Assembly (NCBI GenBank): GCA_021732085.1
Contig: JAKFVQ010000006.1
Location: 62,001 to 126,000 of the forward strand
Origin: Candidatus Obscuribacterales bacterium
GTDB taxonomy: Bacteria > Cyanobacteriota > Vampirovibrionia > Obscuribacterales > Obscuribacteraceae
Direction: 5' to 3'
Length of the DNA stretch: 64,000 bases
In this document: piece by piece, positions 53,501 through 61,108 of the stretch
How the letters are laid out: each line of letters starts with the position of its first letter
Position numbering within the stretch: position 1 is the stretch's first letter
Position numbers and translations under genes: made by a program
The notes under the pieces: model-generated
What the model was told of the DNA's origin: nothing
The model's database searches: none
The model's input: only the letters and a program-made list of their open reading frames with translations

Positions 53501-56500
53501 TAAATGGGATATCAGGATTGTTCTCAAACTACAATCCTAGAGGCTATTTGTTTATGAGCGGTAGCGCTACCCAATTAACTATTGATAGCGGAGGCAATTC
53601 GTCGTTGCTTGCGCCGCTTCTCTGTCTCAGTGATGTTTCAATTGATTCTATAAACTCAAATCATATCTTGCAGGCTGACAGTGTGGCATTGGCAGCAACT
53701 GGAAATATAACACTTAGTGGAACGAGCGGTGTCAATACTTCAGGCTTCACAGGTGGTGGCAATGTCAATTTGCTTTCTTTAACCGGCAACATAACATCTG
53801 GCGGTATCACGACGAACAGCATTGGCGTGGGACGGGCCGGTAATGTCACGTTGACTGCTGCCAGCAATGTGAATGTTGGCGCGGCGATCGATGCTTCTAA
53901 CTCCGGAGTTGGTGCCGGTGGAACTGTCACTCTAATATCAAGCAATGGAGGCGTCTCAGCCGGAAAGATTAACAGTTCTGTGACTGCAGGTTCCGGTGCC
54001 GCAGGAAGTGTGAGTATCTCAACTTACGGAGCACTTAATACAAACAGCAACGCCATAGCCGCATACAACAGTGGCAGTGGAGCCGGCGGCAACGTGACTT
54101 TGACATCGCTCACCGATTCTATCAAAACAGGAGCGATAGAATCCTACGTTGGCTCAGGCACCGCAGGCGCTGGGGCTGTCAGTCTTACAGCTTTTCGAGA
54201 ACTAGAGACTGGTTCAATCGCAGCATATAACGCAGATAAGGGGCAAAGTGGCTCAGTTCTCCTGGTGTCGAGCGGTCACACTGTCTCCACCAGCTCAATC
54301 GACACCTATGTTAGCAATGGCGCGGGGAAGGCTGCCGATGTCACCATTTCTTCCTACGGCTCTGTCAATATGGGAGCGTTGAATGCTTATAACAAAGGCA
54401 GCGGCGGTGGTAGCACGGTCAATCTTCTTTCTGCCAAAGGCTCTGTGACTACGGGTTCAATCGTTGTCGATGTGAATGTTGATTCCATCGTGGCAGGCAA
54501 TGTGAATATTGAATCTGCCAAATTTATCGACACCAGCGCTGGCAGCATTCAAGCCTCTAATGGTAGTACGCGTCCAATTGACAGCGGAGTTACGCTCTTA
54601 TCTCACACTAGTTCAATCAAGACCGGCGCCATCAATATCAGTGTCACTGGCGGTTCGGCAATCGCTGGAAATGTATCTCTCACAGCTCCACAATCGATCA
54701 CCGTAAACGGAACAATAAATGCTTCTAACGCTGACAGAGGTTCGGGCGGCACAGTCACTTTGGAGTCAACCGCTAGCTCTGTGTCAGTTAGCCAAATCGA
54801 CACTCATGTCACCAGCAGTTCGGCGCAAGCTGGTGGTGTCAACATATTGGCCGTCGGTTCCATCAATGCCAGTGGCGTAATTGACGCTTCTAATGCTGGC
54901 AGCATAGTCGGCTCCGGTAGTAATGGAGCCGCTGGTGCAGTCACCATGATGAGTACGAAGTTGGTCACAACTACTGGAATCAACACCAATGTGAGCGGCG
55001 GTTCGGCCTCGGCCGGCAACGTCACCATCCTTGCAGATGATTCCATTGCCGCTGGAGTGATCAATGCATCTAATGCCGGTACTGGCTCAGGTGGTGTTAT
55101 CGCTCTGACATCGCAGAAAGCTTCAGTGTCAACGACAGGAATCCAAACTTACGTCAGTGGCGGCTCGGCAGCTGCCGGTAATGTCATCATCACGGCTCCT
55201 ACGTCTATAGGCATTACAGGTGCGATTGCCACGAACAACAACGCGTCAGGCGCAGGCGGGTCTCTTGCCCTGGTCAGTAATGGCACCATAACAGCAGCTA
55301 GCATAAATACCTCTGGGACCCCGAGTGGTTCGGTATTCTTGAGCAGCGGTTATGCTGGCTCAGGAGCCATAGTGACAGGCTCGATAGTGCTTCAGGGTGG
55401 TCAATTGCTGGCAACTGCAGCAAGCAGCGGTAGTGTCGTCGTCCAGTCGTTCGCTGAGGGCAATTCGCTTTCTGTAAATAGTGGTCAAATTTACTCAACC
55501 GGAATCTACACGAGCCCTATAAGCATCTTGCCTCGTGCCTTCTCCAACAGTTCAGCCAGCACGATTACGCCGGCAAATATTCCGGGCGGCGGATTCTCAT
55601 CATTCAGCAATAGCGGTACTGTGACGCTTAGCAATGATCCTGGCACCAACGGTAATATCATGACCTTTACTGATCTCGTTCCTGCTTTCGTGCAGGGCGC
55701 AGTAAGCTCAATTGGGACAATTAACGACAGTACTGGTCGAGCCAAGTTCCTTTTGGTAACGCCATCAGTATCAGTAAGTAGTGCCACCAATTACACCAGC
55801 ACGAACGGAAGTTTGGGCATACTTGCTGGCCAAGTGAGTTTGGGTGCTATAGAGACAAATGGCGCAAACTTGAACCTCACTGGTGTTCAATCTATCACCG
55901 TCGGTGCGATTGACACTGTCAATGCCGGTGGCACCAAGGGCGGAAACGCCTCGATGTTGTCAGTGATTGGCTCCCTGACTAGCGGCGCGATAGATACACA
56001 TGTCACAAGCGGCTTGGCTCGGTCCGGGAATGTGACGATCACGGCGTATGGAAACGTAACTACAAATAGCAATTCAATCAACACGTCGAACGCTGGTATA
56101 GGCGGCGCCGGCACGGTGAACTTAACCACTGTAGGAAATGGTTCCATAAAGCTCGGACAGATCGTCAGCGGGGTATATAACGCGACATCGGAGGCCTCGT
56201 CAGGCAATGTAACTGTGTTTTCTGCCGGCGATTTGAACACGAACGCGATTGACTCTTCTAACGCTGGTTCAGGTGCAGCGGGCACTGTGACCTTAACATC
56301 TGATACTTTCTCTATCGCAACCGGAGATATCGATACACATGCCACAAGCGGCTCCGCTCCGGCTGGCAATGTCTTTATTTCATCACTTCAAGATATCGTT
56401 ACCGGTAATATAAATGCTAATCATGCCGGCGCAGGTTCCGGCGGGTCCCTCACCCTGGTGAGGGCCGCAGCTATGAAAACAGGAAATGTTGATACCTCAA

Positions 56501-59373
56501 GTAATGGATTTTCCGGCGGCGCGATTTCGGCAGTTTCTGTTGGTGATAACAGTAAGTATTCATTTGAAATGGGGAATCTAAAAACATCTGGTTATACAAG
56601 TGCCGGCTCGATAATGTTAGTGGCAGATGATTTTGGTGCGATGCCCTCTTCTGTAGGCAAGATCACGGCACAAGCTACCGGTCCCACCGGAAGCGGTGGG
56701 TCAGTCGGTATAGCCACCTTGGGCAAGCTAACGGTCGGCAACATCGACACCACCAACACGGCCGCGAGCACCACAAGCGGTGCACACTCGGGGTCTGTGT
56801 TCCTATCATCCGGCAATGCGAACGACGCAATTTCTGTCGGGTCTATCAACGCATATAATTCAGTAAATGGTTCCGCGACAGGACAAGTAATACTGATTGC
56901 CTCAGGAAAGATAACAACGACTGGAGCAATAACGACATCTGCAGGTAGCATCCCTGGGCAGACATTCACCACAAAAGTTCTAAGCGGAACAGAGGCATCG
57001 GTAAATCCGAATTACACGGGTGATAGGATGTCTATAAGTTCCAGTACAACCGTAAAGGTATCTGTCACTGAAATTGGCTCCTCATCTTCAAATTTCAATC
57101 CACAAGGATATGCAGCGCTAAGCGGAACTGACACGGAACTGACGATCGATAGCGGCGGCAATTCATCTTTGTTGGCACCGCTTATTTTTACGGCTTATGT
57201 GCCAATGTTGATAAAATCCATAAAGTCTGCTGGCAGCGGGGCGGCTGATGGGATATCGCTAGTGATTTTAGGAAATTTGATTCTCTCCGACGGGATTACT
57301 GCAAATGGAACTATAAGTGGTGGCAATGTGACGTTGCAGTCATCTGCTGGACAAATTGCTGCTAACTATATCAACACAAATAGCTCCGGTGCAGGATCGG
57401 CCGGTAGCATCAATATCTCTGCCTGGGGCGTGATACCGGTTAGCGGAGATATCAACGCATCCAATACTGGAAGCGGTACCGGCGGCTCCGTCTTTCTGGC
57501 GTCGACCACTGATTCTGTTATGACCGGCGACATAAAGACCTCTGTCACAGGTCCTTCGACATCAGCAGGCAACGTGACCGTTTCTGCCTATCAGGCTATG
57601 AGTACGAAGTCGATAGACGCATCTAGCGGCGGTACCGGCACGGGTGGCACTGTTTTTCTCATGTCGAGCGACAGCTCTATTGCAAGTGGGCCGATCAACA
57701 CCTCGTCTGTTGGCGGTACTGCCGGCAACGTTTACCTATCTGCTTACGGTCCAATTGAGCTGAGGGGAGATGTTTTTGCCGGCGAACTTAGCTTTGATGC
57801 CGGCGGTAAGATTATGGTAAATCAGGGTGCTACAGCCCCAACCAAGATCAGCACAAGCGGTAGCCAGACTTACAATGGTGCTGTCATTCTGAACGCCAAC
57901 ACGAATCTTTCAACGACAAACAGTAGCGCCGTCATTTTTAAGAACACTGTCGATGGCAAAAAGGACTTGACTATTGATTCTGCAGGAGGTGACGTCACCT
58001 TCACTGGGGACATTGGCTCCACTGCACCGCTCGGACAGGTGATACTGATCGGAACTGGCGCAAGCACATACGGTGGAAAGGTCAGCGCCGCATCCTTGTC
58101 TACAACAACAGGAACTAATTTGATCAATGGTGGAAGCATAAAGACTAGCGCAGACCAGACTTATAACGGAGCACTAGTGCTGGGTGCTGATACAACCTTC
58201 AAATCTGACGGAATAGTTACGCTGAATTCTTCGCTGAATGACAATACCGCTAATCGCCTTTTGCAATTCTCTGGCAACACCGGTTCTTCCGTGAGGATCG
58301 TCAATAATGCGCCGCTAAACCTTAACGGTGCAAACAGTGTCATAGGATTCAATCGAGGATCATCTGGTGGTATCAACTTGAGTGGTACAGGAAGCCTAAA
58401 TGCCAGCCAAGTCAATTTCGGAAATCTGAACCCAACAACGCTGCAGATTTTTGCACCATTTGTGACAGTGAGCCCTTTTAGCGGTAGCTATGATCTGGGA
58501 AACACTTCGATAAAACAAACAAGCATTTCAGGGACTATGCAGGTCGCCGAATTCATCGCACCACCAGCACCAGCACCATCGCCATCGCCGGCATCGCCAA
58601 CGCCTCAGTCGAATTCAAATTCAATTCAGCTTTCTGCCTTTTCAGGTGCTTTGGCATCTTCCGCCAGACAGTTCCCGTCGTCAGATCTCATTCCAACTGA
58701 TCTGACGCGCTCTCGTGGATTTGGAAGGGCGCTCTCTGAGCTTGAGGAGGTAGAGAATCAGCTTCTTCTTTCGGGCAAGGTTACGAAGGAACAAGAACAA
58801 GTAGCTGTATTTGCCGGAACGAGCTTTGACACGCAAACCTTGCAAGGGCTGTCTCAAACTGGCGTAGACGTTGCTGCTGGTTCAACGGAGTCAGCAATAA
58901 CATTGAATCGTGGAATTGTACTTTTCGCGCCTAAGTCAGATATTGAAGTTAGAACAAAAGAAGGAGATGTTTACATAACTGCAGGGTCTGTCGTTTTGGT
59001 TTTTGAGGACGGAAATGACTCGGCGGTTTTGAATGTGTCCGATGCAAAACAGGGTGATGTAGGTGTAAGAATCGGCAGCAATTCATACCCTATTCTGCCG
59101 GGGGAAGAGCTTGTCTTGACACGATCAACTTCAGGTACGTTCAATGCAATTAATCCTGCAAGAATAATTGCGCACCGCGACGTAAGAAAAGCCCACCTAG
59201 ATCGAGGCGTCTCCGCCTATTTGTGCGAATTCTCGTTAGTATCGGCACTTTCGAGTACAGGGCTATACAGCAAATTGAAAAAAGACGATTCTTTGAAGCC
59301 GGTCTTAAGGCAAATCCTCTTAATGGCAGCCTCTCTCCAGTCCGTGACCAGCGCGCGCGGCCCATACAGATAA
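50515..59373 (+). CDS. Giant beta-helix surface protein with FecR-like C-terminus
   Basis: About 2950 residues. A signal peptide is at the N-terminus (WSALNAAIVMLWSSVPVFAETA); ATG 50515 gives it a compact form, and TTG 50476 is possible. A filamentous-haemagglutinin-like start with an NLVVPQG-type segment leads into roughly 2500 residues of Gly/Ser/Thr/Asn-rich repeats. The repeats alternate GNVTISAYG and GGxVxLxSSNGxVxTG units with a period near 50 residues, as expected for a right-handed beta-helix. A block of about 700 bases is duplicated (near 52940-53630 and 56455-57190). Near residue 2680 a Pro/Ser linker begins, and a FecR-like beta domain (VRTKEGDVYITAGSVVLVFE) is at about 2780-2890. 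No TpsB transporter or autotransporter barrel is seen. The likely role is adhesion or surface structure. Confidence 0.85.
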   Translation: MSFWARSNADRWSALNAAIVMLWSSVPVFAETASPSVQPSIATNGNVDLDLSSTQRTIQISSSSAVTVEMGGAATVINPGDVLTAAQFVAAHQFLSGGPVLQVGSLGNAVGGTFIVNSSLTQSIGNLVVPQGVTAVRDFATGSVLNLSGNLTNAGNFYALSTSQAINSGTISAYNINNLAGAQLTSVLPQGGIPGFAGAISQLNLNLTAVNNIINQGTIASSGNLSITAGGSIVNTASIMALQNLNLTSLIGSITNSGLIAAAAGNININAQIAQSLALNNARGTLEALNGSINVRDLAYTGSADLDLIGGDYLSHQLNLYTGTGVAKVSAGQVTGIINTVAGTEHIFADTNLLRLGDHCVSGDPTYYNTGNIEIIGTVSVNENVAIVAGGDITADANGQIVTNGYNLLMISGANIMSSCVGCTAPGPGLLGPTSGVTPTLGLVEGPVTVSLTGGSGGNIDLSSSSASKVIDSSSQTKSGGAVSLVALADGVGLKGEVKLNTASKMGQINTTGGGAGGGGNVTIYAGSSFFGLITSISTNEIVTVSNGTSNSGNVTLVTSQAVTSDNQPIVLDTHGVITSGNTIQANTTLAQAGIRTGMIDTHIAGGSAAGGDVVLRAYGNIDSSAGVIYTINNGVGVSGSIDLESSNGAVSTAGIYSFVYSGWLAASNVTISAYGDITTNAQSIYTFQGGSGVGGTVDLKSSNGAISTGLIVTGVGDSTAAGNVIMSAYGDISALSIFAFNAGTGGGGSVALTSSNGSVSSGSIATNTNLGLLSAGNVAISAHDNITVLGAINAFNSGIGSGGNVTLLAQGAITTSDINTSSAGLVGGSITAASKGDNGIYSIAMGKLNTSGSIAAGSVEIVSADFLELPMLLGTITANASGQNGVGGAVGVSSLGTLAVGNIDTTNTSASSIGGAQSGSVFLSSGSSSATAITAGSINAYNSANGSATGQVILIASGTISSGAITTAAGNSSVNSNHTSLTPFISSSTTVDVSVNGISGLFSNYNPRGYLFMSGSATQLTIDSGGNSSLLAPLLCLSDVSIDSINSNHILQADSVALAATGNITLSGTSGVNTSGFTGGGNVNLLSLTGNITSGGITTNSIGVGRAGNVTLTAASNVNVGAAIDASNSGVGAGGTVTLISSNGGVSAGKINSSVTAGSGAAGSVSISTYGALNTNSNAIAAYNSGSGAGGNVTLTSLTDSIKTGAIESYVGSGTAGAGAVSLTAFRELETGSIAAYNADKGQSGSVLLVSSGHTVSTSSIDTYVSNGAGKAADVTISSYGSVNMGALNAYNKGSGGGSTVNLLSAKGSVTTGSIVVDVNVDSIVAGNVNIESAKFIDTSAGSIQASNGSTRPIDSGVTLLSHTSSIKTGAINISVTGGSAIAGNVSLTAPQSITVNGTINASNADRGSGGTVTLESTASSVSVSQIDTHVTSSSAQAGGVNILAVGSINASGVIDASNAGSIVGSGSNGAAGAVTMMSTKLVTTTGINTNVSGGSASAGNVTILADDSIAAGVINASNAGTGSGGVIALTSQKASVSTTGIQTYVSGGSAAAGNVIITAPTSIGITGAIATNNNASGAGGSLALVSNGTITAASINTSGTPSGSVFLSSGYAGSGAIVTGSIVLQGGQLLATAASSGSVVVQSFAEGNSLSVNSGQIYSTGIYTSPISILPRAFSNSSASTITPANIPGGGFSSFSNSGTVTLSNDPGTNGNIMTFTDLVPAFVQGAVSSIGTINDSTGRAKFLLVTPSVSVSSATNYTSTNGSLGILAGQVSLGAIETNGANLNLTGVQSITVGAIDTVNAGGTKGGNASMLSVIGSLTSGAIDTHVTSGLARSGNVTITAYGNVTTNSNSINTSNAGIGGAGTVNLTTVGNGSIKLGQIVSGVYNATSEASSGNVTVFSAGDLNTNAIDSSNAGSGAAGTVTLTSDTFSIATGDIDTHATSGSAPAGNVFISSLQDIVTGNINANHAGAGSGGSLTLVRAAAMKTGNVDTSSNGFSGGAISAVSVGDNSKYSFEMGNLKTSGYTSAGSIMLVADDFGAMPSSVGKITAQATGPTGSGGSVGIATLGKLTVGNIDTTNTAASTTSGAHSGSVFLSSGNANDAISVGSINAYNSVNGSATGQVILIASGKITTTGAITTSAGSIPGQTFTTKVLSGTEASVNPNYTGDRMSISSSTTVKVSVTEIGSSSSNFNPQGYAALSGTDTELTIDSGGNSSLLAPLIFTAYVPMLIKSIKSAGSGAADGISLVILGNLILSDGITANGTISGGNVTLQSSAGQIAANYINTNSSGAGSAGSINISAWGVIPVSGDINASNTGSGTGGSVFLASTTDSVMTGDIKTSVTGPSTSAGNVTVSAYQAMSTKSIDASSGGTGTGGTVFLMSSDSSIASGPINTSSVGGTAGNVYLSAYGPIELRGDVFAGELSFDAGGKIMVNQGATAPTKISTSGSQTYNGAVILNANTNLSTTNSSAVIFKNTVDGKKDLTIDSAGGDVTFTGDIGSTAPLGQVILIGTGASTYGGKVSAASLSTTTGTNLINGGSIKTSADQTYNGALVLGADTTFKSDGIVTLNSSLNDNTANRLLQFSGNTGSSVRIVNNAPLNLNGANSVIGFNRGSSGGINLSGTGSLNASQVNFGNLNPTTLQIFAPFVTVSPFSGSYDLGNTSIKQTSISGTMQVAEFIAPPAPAPSPSPASPTPQSNSNSIQLSAFSGALASSARQFPSSDLIPTDLTRSRGFGRALSELEEVENQLLLSGKVTKEQEQVAVFAGTSFDTQTLQGLSQTGVDVAAGSTESAITLNRGIVLFAPKSDIEVRTKEGDVYITAGSVVLVFEDGNDSAVLNVSDAKQGDVGVRIGSNSYPILPGEELVLTRSTSGTFNAINPARIIAHRDVRKAHLDRGVSAYLCEFSLVSALSSTGLYSKLKKDDSLKPVLRQILLMAASLQSVTSARGPYR

Positions 59374-59453
59374 TGCGAACAGGCAATTCGAAGCGTCCAT
59401 AGGATTGCAATTACAGGCGCGAATTCCAGTGTCTACCGAGCCTTCGACTTAAA

Positions 59454-61085
59454 CTAGACCTTGCTCTCTTCCGGTGGTGCATTCTTTGCATTGGTGATGT
59501 CGGCTTCGCTGGCTTTGCGCACGCGGAACCAGAATGTGCTGCCTTTGCCTTCTTCGCTGTCGACGCCGATGGTGCCACCGTGCACGGTGACAAGCGCTTT
59601 GCATATTGCTAGTCCCAAACCGGTTCCTTTTTTCTCACTGGAATCGGTGACGCTGACCTGTCGATAGCGATCAAAAATCAGATTCTGGTATGCACTCGGC
59701 ACACCCTTGCCCTGGTCCACAACAGAGACTTCGACAAGATCAATCATGTCCTTAACTCTGATTTCGACTACACTTTCCGCTGGTGAATATTTGATTCCGT
59801 TTGATACCAAGTTAATGAGGACCTGTGTCAGGCGACCGGACTCGGCCCAAACATGCAAGTTCGTTTTCATAGGCTTCAACGTAACTTTGTTCATCGCAGC
59901 AAAACCATTAAGTTGCTCGACGGCGGTCTCAATGATTTCGGATAGCGGTTCTACTTTCAAATCAAGCTCAAGATGTCCGCTCTCGCATTTGTCTAGATCC
60001 AAAAGTTGCCCAATCAGTGCAATCAAGCGCCCAATGCTGCGCTGCGCGCCGGACAGCGATTTGCGCCCTTCATAGGCAAGCTCACCGTATATACCGGATT
60101 CGATCACTTCCAAATTGAACTGCAATGACGACAAAGGCGTGCGCAAATCGTGACTGATCATATGCACGAATTCACTTTTAACGCGTTCGAGTTCCTTGCT
60201 TACACTGATATCGCTAACGATGCAAAAGTATTGATTTTGGCTGCCCGACCATTCTATGGTCCAGCGAAGATCACAAACCGAACCATCCTTCTTCAAAGCC
60301 CGAACATCAACGCTCCTTGTCGATCCTTTTTCGCGTACGAAGTTCAAGGCGACTTTGAGCGACTCCACGTCCTCGGGAAGCAAAATTCTGTCTGGTCCTT
60401 TTCCAACAACGCCATAACCGAGCAAGCGATAGAATGCCGTATTCGAAGCAAGAACTTTGCCGCTTGCATCCATTGAGCAAATGATATCTGCTGAATAATC
60501 GGCAATTGCTTTCTCACGCTCGCTTACTTCCACCAGCGCGTTAACGACCTGATCCACAGCGGACATTAATGCCTGCAGTTCGACTTCTTCTTCATTGTCT
60601 ACAAGTTCGACTCGCCCTTTGACCTTTTGCTTAATTCGTTTCAGCGTCAGAGATAATGGAGTGACAAACCAGCCAGAAAGAAGCACGAACGAAAAAGCCA
60701 GCAAGCCAATCACAACGACCGCAGCAACTATGCTGCCAATGAGCAAGCCCGACTTCGCATCAGGTGCTAGCGGAAGCGAATTGACTTGTAGCAAAATGAA
60801 AGCAGTATGGGCCAAAACAGCAAGAAGAATAATCCCTAGGGCAACCAGCACGCACTGCATGGCTTTCCATTTAGGCATTTTCTCCGCTATCGAAGCGAAG
60901 CTCTTCGATACGTCGCTTTCCTTCTCTTCCTGAGCCTTTTCGGCGATAAGCTTCTCAACCAGCTCACGATCAGCGAGGATTAAAGCCTGAGGAGTTAGAC
61001 CATCAGCCGCGATTGAATCCAGCGCGACCTTTCGCAAACGGGCAAGATACCAGGATTGAAGGATTTCGTACTTCGAATTGGCCAT
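59454..61085 (-). CDS. Membrane PAS sensor histidine kinase
   Basis: The 543-residue protein has two transmembrane segments (about 73-102 and 112-140), a HAMP-like stretch, and a PAS domain (192-300; IICSMDASGKVLASNTAFYRLLG, typical for a small-molecule or redox sensor). The HisKA domain has the phosphorylated His312 in FVHMISHDLRTPL. The ATPase domain has NLVSNGIKYSP (N box), DQGKGVP (G1) and GTGLGLAICK (G2). The region between the two membrane segments is only about 10 residues, so it probably senses in the membrane or cytoplasm. No response regulator lies beside it. It is convergent with the giant gene and follows the YhaN-like gene by 23 bp, perhaps co-transcribed. Confidence 0.92.
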   Translation of the reverse strand: MANSKYEILQSWYLARLRKVALDSIAADGLTPQALILADRELVEKLIAEKAQEEKESDVSKSFASIAEKMPKWKAMQCVLVALGIILLAVLAHTAFILLQVNSLPLAPDAKSGLLIGSIVAAVVVIGLLAFSFVLLSGWFVTPLSLTLKRIKQKVKGRVELVDNEEEVELQALMSAVDQVVNALVEVSEREKAIADYSADIICSMDASGKVLASNTAFYRLLGYGVVGKGPDRILLPEDVESLKVALNFVREKGSTRSVDVRALKKDGSVCDLRWTIEWSGSQNQYFCIVSDISVSKELERVKSEFVHMISHDLRTPLSSLQFNLEVIESGIYGELAYEGRKSLSGAQRSIGRLIALIGQLLDLDKCESGHLELDLKVEPLSEIIETAVEQLNGFAAMNKVTLKPMKTNLHVWAESGRLTQVLINLVSNGIKYSPAESVVEIRVKDMIDLVEVSVVDQGKGVPSAYQNLIFDRYRQVSVTDSSEKKGTGLGLAICKALVTVHGGTIGVDSEEGKGSTFWFRVRKASEADITNAKNAPPEESKV

Positions 61086-61108
61086 TCTCGAATTCTAGCA
61101 CTTCAGCC

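Noticed and set aside
51033..58415. Many antisense frames inside the giant gene
   Set aside because: They are Pro/Ala/Val-rich complements of the Gly/Ser/Thr/Asn repeats, without start signals.
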